A stretch of DNA of 9,609 bases from Bacteroidota bacterium (GCA_018266965.1 JAFDZJ010000051.1:1-9609); one strand, 5' to 3'. Counted from the first letter of the stretch, positions 1 through 7,318 are shown. Notes: a model not told the origin generated them from the sequence alone. Numbers and translations are program-made.

Positions 1-25
1 AAATTGAAATAAAAATAAAAGAAAA

Positions 26-1543
26 ATGAACAAAAAACGAGTTTTAATAAGTGTTTCCGACAAATCGGGTCTAGTGGAATTCGCAAAATTTTTAGAAAAC
101 AATAATTACGAATTAATTTCTACTGGTGGAACTTTCAAACACCTGAAAGATGCAGGTCTATCTCCAATACAAATAGATGATGTTACCAATTTCCCGGAAA
201 TGTTAGATGGACGAGTGAAAACACTCCACCCAATGGTTCATGGTGGTTTGTTGGCGGTAAGGGACAACCAAGAACACATGCAAACAGTGCAACAGTATGA
301 AATTGGGCTTATCGATATGGTTATTGTTAATCTTTATCCGTTTTTTGATAATGTTAATAAAGATATTTCATTAGAAGAAAAAATAGAATTTATAGATATT
401 GGTGGTCCTTCTATGTTGAGGTCTGCAGCCAAAAATTTCAAATTTGTTACCGTAATTACAAATGTAGAAGATTATACAAAAATTATGGACGAAATGAAAG
501 CTACTGGCAATTCTACTTACGAAACTAGAAAAAAATTGGCAGGAAAAGTTTTTAATTTAACCTCTGCTTATGATGCAGCTATTTCTCAAATGCTTTTAGA
601 CGAAGAATATCCCCAATATCTAAATGCTTCTTACCAAAAAGTTTCAGACCTTCGATATGGTGAAAATCCTCATCAATCTGCTGCTTACTATGTTTCTACT
701 ACCGAAAATGGAGCAATGAAAGATTTTGAAATCTTGGGTGGTAAAGAACTTTCTTTTAATAACCTTAGGGATATGGATCTTTGTTGGAAAGTAGTAAACG
801 AATTCAAAAACGAAATGGCTTGTTGTGCGGTGAAACATTCTACTCCTTGTGGTGTTGCAATAGGTGAAAATGCCTTGGGAACTTACCAAAATACTTTCAA
901 TTGCGACCCAATTTCTATTTTCGGAGGTATTGTTGCTATGAACTATAAAGTAGATGCAGCTACTGCCGAAGAATTGAACAAAACATTTTTAGAAATAGTA
1001 ATGGCAACTGATTTTGATGATGATGCCATTGAAATTTTGAAAACCAAAAAGAATTTAAGAATCATAAAAATAAAAAATCCTATTTCCGATAGACAAACTT
1101 GGGTGAAAATTGATGGTGCCATTCTTTTACAAAATACCGATTACCAGTTTTCTACGGAAATTAAATGTGCAACAGAAGTTAAGCCTACTACAGAGCAAGA
1201 AAAAGCATTGCTGTTTGCACAAAGAGTAGTGAAATATGTGAAGTCCAATGCGATTGTGGTTTCCAACGGTACACAAGCTCTAGGAATTGGTGGTGGACAA
1301 GTCAATAGGATTTGGGCAACTCAACAAGCGATAGAAAGAGCCAAAGAAAAATTCTCTGGAGATTTGGTTTTGGCTTCGGATGCGTTTTTTCCTTTCAGAG
1401 ATGTAGTAGATTTCTGTGCCAAAGAAAGTATAAAAGCAATTATCCAACCAGGAGGTTCCATGAGAGATCAGGAAAGTATAGAGGCTTGTAACGAGTACAA
1501 AATCCCAATGCTCATAACAGGAATGAGACATTTTCTACATTGA
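26..1543 (+). CDS. purH: Bifunctional AICAR formyltransferase / IMP cyclohydrolase PurH
   Basis: This cytosolic enzyme catalyses the last two steps of de novo purine synthesis: formylation of AICAR with 10-formyl-THF, then ring closure to IMP. The N-terminal MGS-like cyclohydrolase domain (about residues 1-145) shows STGGT at 32-36, DGRVKTLHP at 61-69 and IGGPSMLRSAAKN at 125-137. The C-terminal transformylase domain shows LRYGENPHQ at 209-217, the catalytic Lys-His pair at 270-271 followed by PCG, GIGGGQVNRI at 420-429, ASDAFFPFRD at 450-459 and PGGSMRD near 475-481. The 505 residues match the usual full length, and the C-terminus ends in the family's TGxRHFxH. The start at 26 is the first Met and lies just before the conserved RVLISVSDK. 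Only 25 bp of upstream sequence are visible, so its promoter and any upstream pur gene lie outside. Nothing looks damaged. Confidence 0.98.
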   Translation: MNKKRVLISVSDKSGLVEFAKFLENNNYELISTGGTFKHLKDAGLSPIQIDDVTNFPEMLDGRVKTLHPMVHGGLLAVRDNQEHMQTVQQYEIGLIDMVIVNLYPFFDNVNKDISLEEKIEFIDIGGPSMLRSAAKNFKFVTVITNVEDYTKIMDEMKATGNSTYETRKKLAGKVFNLTSAYDAAISQMLLDEEYPQYLNASYQKVSDLRYGENPHQSAAYYVSTTENGAMKDFEILGGKELSFNNLRDMDLCWKVVNEFKNEMACCAVKHSTPCGVAIGENALGTYQNTFNCDPISIFGGIVAMNYKVDAATAEELNKTFLEIVMATDFDDDAIEILKTKKNLRIIKIKNPISDRQTWVKIDGAILLQNTDYQFSTEIKCATEVKPTTEQEKALLFAQRVVKYVKSNAIVVSNGTQALGIGGGQVNRIWATQQAIERAKEKFSGDLVLASDAFFPFRDVVDFCAKESIKAIIQPGGSMRDQESIEACNEYKIPMLITGMRHFLH

Positions 1544-1561
1544 TTTTCAATAATTAATAAT

Positions 1562-1601
1562 AAAAAAATCCCCTTTCTAGAAATAGAAAAGGGATTTTTT
1601 T
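1562..1601. terminator. Bidirectional intrinsic terminator between convergent purH and yqhD
   Basis: An A-run (1562-1568) leads into TCCCCTTTCTA, a GAAA tetraloop at 1580-1583, then TAGAAAAGGGA and a T-run. The stem has 18 positions with a single C/A mismatch (1573/1590). U-tracts form on either strand, so it can stop purH from the left and yqhD from the right. The stem ends directly against the yqhD stop codon (1602-1604). Confidence 0.93.
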
Positions 1602-2765
1602 TTAATAGCTCATTTTTACGATTTCCAAAACTTCATTAGGGCCAATATTTTTTCTTTCGCCCAACATCCATTTTCTTTCTGTAAAAACTTGTTGAATTTT
1701 CTCTGCAGTTCCCAAATATTCTTCTGTGTAATCCGAAAGTCGAGTAGGGATACCGATACTATGGAAAAATGTTTCCATTTTTTGGATTCCCAACTCTGCT
1801 TTGTCATTATTGTTTTCAAGAGAAATATTCCAAATTCTTTCTGCATATTGACAAAGTTTTCCAATTTTATTTGCATTATTATATCTATAATGCGATGGTG
1901 CTATTATAGCCAAAGTCCTAGCATGATCAATCCCAAATAAAGCTGTAAGTTCGTGTCCAATAGAGTGTACTGCCCAATCTGTTGGAACTCCTTTACTAAC
2001 CAATCCATTAAGAGCCATTGTACAACACCACATGAAATTGGCAGCTGCTTCATATTCAAACTCATTTTGCATTACTTTGGGAGCAATTTCTTGTAAGGTT
2101 AACATGATGCTTTCCATCATTCTTTCTTGTAAAGTTGCCGAGGTAGGGAATGTCATATACTGCTCCAATACATGAGAGTAAGCATCTGCAATACCATTGG
2201 CAATTTGTTTCTTGGGAATACTGCGGATAACTTCCGGGTCCAGAATTGAAAATTGAGGAAATAATCCAGGACCTCCACAAGATAATTTTTCTTTGGTTTC
2301 TTTTCTGGAAATTACATATCCGGAGTTCATTTCGGAGCCAGTTGCTGGAAGAGTGAGTACTGTTGCAAATGGTAGCGTATCATCTTCATAAGCTCTAATA
2401 CTTTTTTTTAGAATTTCCCAAGGGTCGTTTCCTTTGTATTTTGCAGCAAATGCTAAAAATTTTGTACCATCGATAACCGAACCTCCTCCAACTGCCAATA
2501 GATAATCTATTTTCTTTTCTTTAATTATTTGTAATGCGTCCATCAATACTGCATATTCAGGATTGGCAGCGATACCTCCAAATTCTATCCAATCGATACC
2601 AACAAGTGCATTTTTCACTTGATCGTAGATTCCATTTTTCATAATACTCCCACCACCGAAAAGTACAAGAAGTTTGGCATTTTGTGGTATTTCTTTTGCA
2701 AGTTTGTGGATTTCTCCTTTACCAAAAATAATTTTTGTTGGATTTTTGAATTCAAAATTGAGCAT
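1602..2765 (-). CDS. yqhD: YqhD-type iron-containing alcohol dehydrogenase / NADPH-dependent aldehyde reductase
   Basis: Group III metal-dependent alcohol dehydrogenase, which reduces short-chain and lipid-derived aldehydes to alcohols with NADPH in the cytosol. At 387 residues it is the same length as E. coli YqhD as I remember it. The N-terminal nucleotide-binding half carries FGKG near 14-17, GGGS at 37-40 and GGGSVIDGTKF at 93-103. The metal ligands stand at the YqhD positions: Asp194 and His198 in NGIADAYSHVLEQY, His267 in DWAVHSIGHEL, and His281 in GIDHARTLAI. LTLPATGSEMN (138-147) and MALNGL (250-255) are also family signatures. It lies 20 bp downstream of the glutaminyl cyclotransferase gene on the same strand and is probably cotranscribed with it. 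The start MLNFEFKNPTKIIFGKG aligns with the YqhD N-terminus. The family assignment is firm, but the physiological substrate is inferred. Confidence 0.93.
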   Translation of the reverse strand: MLNFEFKNPTKIIFGKGEIHKLAKEIPQNAKLLVLFGGGSIMKNGIYDQVKNALVGIDWIEFGGIAANPEYAVLMDALQIIKEKKIDYLLAVGGGSVIDGTKFLAFAAKYKGNDPWEILKKSIRAYEDDTLPFATVLTLPATGSEMNSGYVISRKETKEKLSCGGPGLFPQFSILDPEVIRSIPKKQIANGIADAYSHVLEQYMTFPTSATLQERMMESIMLTLQEIAPKVMQNEFEYEAAANFMWCCTMALNGLVSKGVPTDWAVHSIGHELTALFGIDHARTLAIIAPSHYRYNNANKIGKLCQYAERIWNISLENNNDKAELGIQKMETFFHSIGIPTRLSDYTEEYLGTAEKIQQVFTERKWMLGERKNIGPNEVLEIVKMSY

Positions 2766-2785
2766 AAAGTGAGGCTTTTAATAAT

Positions 2786-3808
2786 TTATTGCAAAGAAAT
2801 TTCATAAATTTTAGACCAATTTTTTCCAGTAATGAGCATATTGTTACCTTTGAAAGCTATTCCATTCAGTACATCATCACTTCCTTTTTGGTTGATTTTT
2901 ACAATTTCGGACAAATCAAGTTTAGCAACAACTTCACCAGTTTTAGGGTTTATTTTTAGGATAATTGGTTTTTGCCAAACATTACTATACAGGTATCCAT
3001 CGTGATATTCTAACTCATTCAGTTGGTCGAATACTTGGTTGTTTCCAGCAACAGAAATAGTTTTTATAACTTTGGAAGGGTCATTTGGATTGAGGAAATA
3101 GATATTTTTAGTACCATCTGAAAGTAGAAGATTGGTACCATCAAAAGTTAGCCCCCAACCTTCGCCAATTATGTTGGGATAGGGAAATTCTTTTATTAGT
3201 TTCAGGTCGGATTTGTTGTAGATAAATCCTTTTTTGTTTTGCCAAGTCAATTGATAAACCTTGTCGCCAACTATGGTAGCACCTTCGGAGAAAATGTCCT
3301 GTGCTTGTGGTGTTGCTACTATTGCATTAGTATTTCCTAGGTCATATTTCAAGATTTGTGAAGTGCCATGTTGTCCATCGCTTTCGAAAATAGTGTTTCC
3401 TTCCAATTGAAAACCTTGGACAAAATTTTTCGGATTATGTGGATATTCTTTCACTATTGTATAGTGCAAATTGGTTTCTGGACTTTTCGCAAATACATTG
3501 ATGGTGGCGTCTTGCGAAATAGTTTCTCCACTTTTCAATTTTATGTTGAAACTTACCATATTGTCGCCCAATGTAAAATATTTTGGATCGATATTCAGAC
3601 TTTGGGTTTCCTTGTCGCCAAAACTGATAGCTATACTCTCTGCATTGTCCGTTACTTCTTTTGGTAGATTGATTTTGTCTCCCAAGTGATATCCTTTTGT
3701 TTCCATAGTCATATTGTAATCACTAAGAGAGTTTAGGATTTTTTCATCTTGTTTACAAGAGTTTAGCAAGATGACAGCCAACATTGGAAGTATGATTTTT
3801 TTCTTCAT
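2786..3808 (-). CDS. Glutaminyl-peptide cyclotransferase, lipoprotein
   Basis: Converts N-terminal glutamine of peptides or proteins to pyroglutamate; this is the plant/bacterial beta-propeller glutamine cyclotransferase family. Residues 1-18 form a lipoprotein signal: KKK, a hydrophobic core, then LLNSC with Cys18 as the lipidated residue. Residues about 25-108 look like a beta-rich Ig-like spacer domain. The catalytic propeller follows (about 113-340) with the family signatures NFVQGFQLEGNTIFESDGQHG (128-148), FSEGATIVGDKVYQLTWQ (173-190), GEGWGLTFDG (215-224), LNELEYHDGYLYSNVWQ (263-279) and DVLNGIAFKGNNMLITGKNW (312-331). The 340 residues appear complete. The residues after Cys18 (KQDE) are positively then negatively charged and resemble the surface-export signals described for Flavobacteriia lipoproteins, so it may face the outside (inference). 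It leads a probable two-gene operon with yqhD. Confidence 0.93.
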   Translation of the reverse strand: MKKKIILPMLAVILLNSCKQDEKILNSLSDYNMTMETKGYHLGDKINLPKEVTDNAESIAISFGDKETQSLNIDPKYFTLGDNMVSFNIKLKSGETISQDATINVFAKSPETNLHYTIVKEYPHNPKNFVQGFQLEGNTIFESDGQHGTSQILKYDLGNTNAIVATPQAQDIFSEGATIVGDKVYQLTWQNKKGFIYNKSDLKLIKEFPYPNIIGEGWGLTFDGTNLLLSDGTKNIYFLNPNDPSKVIKTISVAGNNQVFDQLNELEYHDGYLYSNVWQKPIILKINPKTGEVVAKLDLSEIVKINQKGSDDVLNGIAFKGNNMLITGKNWSKIYEISLQ

Positions 3809-3831
3809 TTTTTAATAAAATTTATAGTTTT

Positions 3832-3839
3832 CAAAAATA
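3832..3839 (-). promoter_or_regulatory. Candidate -7 element upstream of the cyclotransferase gene
   Basis: On the minus strand this reads TATTTTTG, an exact match to the Bacteroidota -7 consensus TAnnTTTG, ending 23 bp before the start codon. No TTG-type -33 element sits at the expected distance, and the region is AT-rich, so chance matches are likely. Confidence 0.4.
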
Positions 3840-3912
3840 ATTAATTTCGAGCAATAGAAAGAGAAATTCTTTAACAAAAGTTATTCCATTTTATTTTTAT
3901 TAAATTTCTTTC

Positions 3913-3920
3913 TACTTTTG
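3913..3920 (+). promoter_or_regulatory. Candidate -7 element for the membrane-protein operon
   Basis: TACTTTTG matches TAnnTTTG exactly and lies 58 bp before the ATG at 3979. No clear -33 element precedes it. A second, weaker candidate is TATATTTA at 3955-3962, with TTG at 3936-3938 at a slightly short spacing of 16 bp. Which one is used cannot be decided by eye. Confidence 0.4.
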
Positions 3921-3978
3921 TTTTAAAACTTATTATTGGTATTAAAAAAAATGTTATATTTACTAAAATTTTAAAATA

Positions 3979-4278
3979 ATGAAACAAAATCTTCCAAATT
4001 CCCAAACGGTTTATACACTAGGATTAATAGCTCTTATTGGCAGTTTTTTTAGTTCAGGTTTTATTGGTTTAGCATGTGGGATTGTAGGGCTAATAAAATC
4101 CAAAAACGATTTGAATCTTTACCATTTGCACCAACAAAACTATTCGTTTGAAAGTTATACTAATTTAAAAAATGGAAGAACCATGTGTATCATTGGTTTG
4201 TGTATAGGTCTATTTGCTATTGCTCTAATTTCTGTTTTATTGTTATTTACAGGGGTATTTTCTATTTTTTACAATTAA
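3979..4278 (+). CDS. Small membrane protein, CCC-motif family paralog without the Cys pair
   Basis: A 99-residue inner-membrane protein of unknown function. It has a short polar N-terminus (MKQNLPNSQT), a first hydrophobic segment at about 12-40, a polar middle (KSKNDLNLYHLHQQNY, about 40-55) and a second hydrophobic segment at about 69-97. The pattern LPN...LG......GL..GIVGL..S..DL.LY......Y..L..GR..CI.GL is shared with the third gene of the cluster (4603-4944), so the two are paralogs. It resembles the flavobacterial proteins called CCC motif membrane proteins, but the position of the cysteine pair is occupied by Ser-Phe (residues about 22-23). It is first in a tight three-gene run, 16 bp ahead of the DUF2752 gene. 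No function can be given. Confidence 0.8.
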   Translation: MKQNLPNSQTVYTLGLIALIGSFFSSGFIGLACGIVGLIKSKNDLNLYHLHQQNYSFESYTNLKNGRTMCIIGLCIGLFAIALISVLLLFTGVFSIFYN

Positions 4279-4294
4279 AATTCATTCTATTATT

Positions 4295-4591
4295 ATGTCG
4301 GTAGAAGATTTTATGTTGCCTTGTTTTTTCAAAACCTATCTAGGGATAGAATGTTTTGGATGTGGGTTGCAACGATCTGCTGTTTTACTTGTAAAAGGAA
4401 ATTTTTCGGAAGCTTTCCAAATTTATCCAGCGATATATCCTCTTATAGGACTATTATTTTTTCTTTCGTTACATTTTTTCGACAATAAAAGAAACTATAG
4501 TACTGTTATAATTTTTTTCGGAATTTGTACAGGACTTGTTATGGTAATTTCTTATTTTTATCGACACAGATATTATTTTTCAAACTATTAA
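4295..4591 (+). CDS. DUF2752 family membrane protein
   Basis: A 98-residue membrane protein of unknown function. The diagnostic N-terminal block is present: LPC at 8-10, GIECFGCGLQRS at 17-28 (Cys20-x2-Cys23 and Arg27), then a short loop with KGNFSEAFQIYPAIYPL. Hydrophobic segments lie at about 42-61 and 70-88. The CxxCG motif is the hallmark of DUF2752 and could bind metal or form a disulphide, but neither is shown. The start at 4295 gives the usual family N-terminus only a few residues before MLPC. Spacing is 16 bp from the gene before and 11 bp to the gene after, so all three are probably one transcript. Confidence 0.88.
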   Translation: MSVEDFMLPCFFKTYLGIECFGCGLQRSAVLLVKGNFSEAFQIYPAIYPLIGLLFFLSLHFFDNKRNYSTVIIFFGICTGLVMVISYFYRHRYYFSNY

Positions 4592-4602
4592 ATTTTTAAG
4601 AT

Positions 4603-4944
4603 ATGTATGATCAAAAATTACCCAATGCCACAGTAGTATTAGTACTAGGTATTTTCTCCATTATTACTTGTTGTTTTTATGCCTTTGGAATTGTTTTGGC
4701 AATTGTAGGGCTTTATTTAGCAACAAAAGATATGAAATTGTATCAAGTACAACCAACTGCTTATGGTAACTATCCGACACTCAATATTGGTAGGATATTG
4801 TGCATTGTAGGATTAATAATTAATTTACTTACTTTGATAATGGTTGTGTATAGTTTTTCGGTAATCGGTTGGGACGCACTCTCTAATCCGGAATTATTAC
4901 AAGAAAGAATGAAAGAATTGCAACACATGCAACACTTGCAATAA
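4603..4944 (+). CDS. CCC-motif family small membrane protein
   Basis: A 113-residue membrane protein of unknown function, paralogous to the product of 3979-4278. It starts with MYDQKLPNAT. A first hydrophobic segment (about 11-40) contains the Cys23-Cys24 pair in IITCCFYAFGI. A polar stretch TKDMKLYQVQPTAYGNYP follows, then NIGRILCIVGLI and a second hydrophobic segment (about 66-88). The tail (about 95-113) is a charged, probably helical segment with a Met/His/Gln-rich end (HMQHLQ) that the first paralog lacks. The family is common in Flavobacteriia but uncharacterised. It is the last gene of the cluster and is followed by a hairpin terminator. Confidence 0.85.
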   Translation: MYDQKLPNATVVLVLGIFSIITCCFYAFGIVLAIVGLYLATKDMKLYQVQPTAYGNYPTLNIGRILCIVGLIINLLTLIMVVYSFSVIGWDALSNPELLQERMKELQHMQHLQ

Positions 4945-4971
4945 TCTTATACTACACAGGTCTATAAAATT

Positions 4972-5000
4972 AAAATCCATCATGAATATTGATGGATTTT
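4972..5000. terminator. Bidirectional hairpin terminator between the membrane cluster and the R-M operon
   Basis: AAAATCCATCA (4972-4982) pairs perfectly with TGATGGATTTT (4990-5000) around a 7-nt loop, with further A/T pairing outside. The U-run occurs on both strands. It ends the plus-strand cluster, and it may also end the R-M operon, whose last stop codon is 85 bp away on the other side. Confidence 0.85.
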
Positions 5001-5084
5001 TAATTTAAAACCAAGCTATCATGTCAAATTCATGAAATAATCTAGAACGAAGCATTTTGATTAAGTTTTATACAAAATATCTAA

Positions 5085-5948
5085 CTATATATTATGGGTT
5101 CTATTTTCAATTTTAAAAACTATCAATTTTACTTCTATCAGATTTGCTGGATTATTCGGGTCTTTAACCTCTACATTGTTTATTGTCAAATTCGGATTTC
5201 CTAGATTTTCAAGTTTCTTTTTACTTTCTTTTGGGAAACTTTCATATTTAGAGATTGGGACTATTGCGACAACTTCAAAAGTACTTTCAGAAGAAGCGTG
5301 TAGGTAATTAAAAACTCGTCTTGGGTTTTGAATTTGCCACATTCCACGGATTCGTAAGTTGGTAATTCCCAAAGGGTCAACTTGGTTTACTCGACCTAAT
5401 TCATTGGTTTCAGCAAGTTCGACATTTGGAATTTCGTTTATTCCTTCAGTAATTTTTTGCTTGATAATTTGATAAGTTTCGTGATTAGCTGCATAAATAT
5501 TTCCATAAACCATCCACAAAGATTTTATACTGTCATCAGTTGTGTGTCCAACGCAATAAATCAAATCCTTTTCTGTCCAATCTTCACAAGTTCGACAAGA
5601 TTGAGTAATCATCGTGCTATTTGCTTGAACAGTTGATTTTGGGTAAGAACTATTTAAAGCCAAATCAGAATTTGCACTTTGAGTTTTCTTAACCTCAATA
5701 GCATCGCCACCTTTTATCATAATATCGGGTGGATGGTTTTGATTACCTAACCAAGAAAACTCTTCATTGTATCTGCGCATTTTTTCCGTTTCATTTTCGG
5801 TCTGAATGGTGTTAGCAAAAGCATCTTTGATAAAAGTTTCCAAAGCTTCACCTATATTGTTCATTCTGTTTCTGCCTGAATAATGATTTCTGATTTCATA
5901 AATCGGATTTTCGGCAATGTTTACAATGGCTTCTAAAATATTTGTCAT
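5085..5948 (-). CDS. NgoPII-type Type II restriction endonuclease (predicted GGCC)
   Basis: This nuclease cuts unmethylated DNA and is the toxic half of the Type II system. The 287 residues show the N-terminal pattern NIAENPI...HYSGRNRMNNIGEALETFIKDAF, which I recognise from the NgoPII endonuclease family. A PD-(D/E)xK active site is visible: Pro74-Asp75 in NHPPDIMI and Glu85-Val86-Lys87 in AIEVKKTQ. The following block NSSYPKS, the Cys118/Cys121 pair in QSCRTCEDW and IYCVGH are also family-like. NgoPII cuts GGCC, which agrees with the HaeIII-like methyltransferase next door. The gene starts inside the methyltransferase stop (ATGA, 4-bp overlap), so its translation is probably coupled. It is last in the operon, the sensible order for making methylase first. 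No frameshift or missing catalytic residue is seen. Confidence 0.9.
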   Translation of the reverse strand: MTNILEAIVNIAENPIYEIRNHYSGRNRMNNIGEALETFIKDAFANTIQTENETEKMRRYNEEFSWLGNQNHPPDIMIKGGDAIEVKKTQSANSDLALNSSYPKSTVQANSTMITQSCRTCEDWTEKDLIYCVGHTTDDSIKSLWMVYGNIYAANHETYQIIKQKITEGINEIPNVELAETNELGRVNQVDPLGITNLRIRGMWQIQNPRRVFNYLHASSESTFEVVAIVPISKYESFPKESKKKLENLGNPNLTINNVEVKDPNNPANLIEVKLIVFKIENRTHNI

Positions 5949-6985
5949 ACGGCTACAGCTTCTTTACTAATGTTTTTTATTTGATGTTTTGTTTCATTTT
6001 GTAACAATTGAGCTTTAATACTATTGGCAAGAAAGTGTGCTAAATTTACAGGAACGGCATTGCCAATCATTTTGTAACCTGCTGAAATGTTGTCATAATG
6101 AAAAATAAAATCGTCTGGGAATGTTTGAATTCTTGCACATTCTCTAACGCTTAACCTTCTGTACAAATCTTCTTTTCCAGGAACAAAAACACGAATATTC
6201 TGTTCAATAAATTTCATTTTTGGAGCTTGTGGATGAATAGGAGCGTGGCGACCACCTGCCTGAATTGTGAAAGATTGTTCATCCCAACTTCTTACTCGAT
6301 TTCTTGACATAAAAATAGTTGAAAAACCACCAGTCATATATTCGTGATTGGAAATTTTACAGTCGTTTCCATTTGTTTTATTGTTTGTTTTTGCAGGAAG
6401 AACATTGTCTTTTAAATCCCAAATAGCATCTTGTAAAGTTAGTTTTTTGAAATTTGGTTTTTGAAATTGATAAGTAAAACCTAAATCTTTTCTGATACCG
6501 ACAAAAATTACCCGTTTTCTGTCTTGTGGAACATTGTAATCACAAGCGTTTACCATTTCAAAAGAAAGTTCATAACCAACTCCTGCATTTCTAAATAATT
6601 CTTTAATGTTTTCTAATGCTTCTGAATGACGGTCAAGCAACATTCCACTTACATTTTCTGCCAAGAAAAATTTAGGTTGTTTGGCTTCCAAAATTCGGAT
6701 AAAGTCATAAAATAATTGACCTCTTTTATCTGCAATTCCTTTCATTGCACCGGCTTCGCTCCAACTTTGGCAAGGTGGACCTCCAATAATTCCATCACAT
6801 TCGGGAACTTCATCAGACGGAATATTTACAATACTTCGTTTGTCTAAAATTGTGTTGGGATGGTTTTTCTCATAAGTTTCCCAAATTTCTTTGTCGTATT
6901 CGTTTGCCCAAATAACATTAAATCCTGCATTTTGGAAACCGAGATCAAGTCCTCCTGCACCTGCGAAAAAAGATACTATATTCAT
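5945..6985 (-). CDS. Cytosine-5 DNA methyltransferase, M.HaeIII/M.NgoPII-like (predicted GGCC)
   Basis: Transfers methyl from AdoMet to C5 of cytosine and protects the host from the partner nuclease. All main motifs are present in 346 residues: I FFAGAGGLDLGF (6-17), IV GGPPCQSWSEAG with catalytic Cys72, VI AENV (109-112), VIII QDRKRV (154-159), IX RRLSVRECARIQTFPDDF (276-293) and X GYKMIGNAVPVNLA (303-316). The target-recognition part is strikingly like M.HaeIII as I recall it, notably STIFMSRNRVRSW (222-234), FTIQAGGRHA (239-248) and HPQAP (251-255). From this I infer GGCC, probably methylating the inner C. The start codon overlaps the HTH gene stop by ATGA, and the stop overlaps the endonuclease start in the same way. 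The C-terminal 20 or so residues after LLQNETKHQ are less conserved. Confidence 0.96.
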   Translation of the reverse strand: MNIVSFFAGAGGLDLGFQNAGFNVIWANEYDKEIWETYEKNHPNTILDKRSIVNIPSDEVPECDGIIGGPPCQSWSEAGAMKGIADKRGQLFYDFIRILEAKQPKFFLAENVSGMLLDRHSEALENIKELFRNAGVGYELSFEMVNACDYNVPQDRKRVIFVGIRKDLGFTYQFQKPNFKKLTLQDAIWDLKDNVLPAKTNNKTNGNDCKISNHEYMTGGFSTIFMSRNRVRSWDEQSFTIQAGGRHAPIHPQAPKMKFIEQNIRVFVPGKEDLYRRLSVRECARIQTFPDDFIFHYDNISAGYKMIGNAVPVNLAHFLANSIKAQLLQNETKHQIKNISKEAVAV

Positions 6986-7308
6986 AACGATAGGGATTTT
7001 TTAGATTTTAAGTAAGCGACTTTTTCTTCGGCCAATACCAAAGTTTCTTCATCGCAATTATTTTCATAGATTTTTTTAGCGATTAAATCACTAAAAAATT
7101 CAGTTCTTAATTTATCAATATTCAAATTAAAAACTTCAGATAAAAGAGTTAGTCTTCTTTCGTCAAATTCTCTTTTATTATTTTCTATTTTGCTAAGATT
7201 GGCAGAGTCTAAATCTAATTTAGCTGCCAATTGAGTAAGCGTAAAACCATTTTCGGTTCTTAGTCGCTTAATATATTCTCCAAAAGTTTCTTTCATTAGA
7301 CTTGTCAT
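6982..7308 (-). CDS. XRE-family HTH regulator of the R-M operon (C-protein/repressor-like)
   Basis: A small DNA-binding protein of 108 residues. The XRE helix-turn-helix covers about residues 9-65, with the TLTQLAAKL helix at 23-31, the turn, then recognition helix SANLSKIEN at 35-43. The second half (66-108) is charged and helical and may mediate dimerisation. It is first in the R-M operon, and its stop overlaps the methyltransferase start by ATGA. Two starts are possible: Met1 (codon 7306-7308) or Met5 (codon 7294-7296). The -7 element ends only 7 bp before Met1, so the message is either leaderless from Met1 or starts at Met5 with a leader of about a dozen bases; Met5 also begins closer to the HTH. 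An inverted repeat over the promoter suggests it controls its own operon. Whether it activates or represses is unknown. Confidence 0.88.
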   Translation of the reverse strand: MTSLMKETFGEYIKRLRTENGFTLTQLAAKLDLDSANLSKIENNKREFDERRLTLLSEVFNLNIDKLRTEFFSDLIAKKIYENNCDEETLVLAEEKVAYLKSKKSLSL

Positions 7309-7318
7309 TTATTGACAA
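7302..7318 (-). promoter_or_regulatory. Candidate operator: perfect inverted repeat over the R-M promoter
   Basis: TTGTCA (7302-7307) and TGACAA (7313-7318) form a perfect 6-bp inverted repeat around a 5-bp spacer. It overlaps the -7 element and the first possible start codon of the HTH gene. This is where a dimeric XRE protein would block RNA polymerase, so autorepression is the simplest reading. A shorter GAC-TT-GTC symmetry (7299-7306) overlaps one arm. Confidence 0.6.

Noticed and set aside
644..889. Minus-strand open frame within purH, and similar antisense frames at 1280-1531, 2062-2280, 3368-3689, 8412-8675 and 8859-9224.
   Set aside because: They lie wholly inside strongly supported genes and show no recognisable motif. 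AT-rich genes often leave such open antisense frames.
5085..7308. The HTH-methylase-nuclease cluster as a new kind of defence system.
   Set aside because: Both enzymes have all motifs of a standard Type II system and no unassigned extra gene is attached. Only its regulation may be new.
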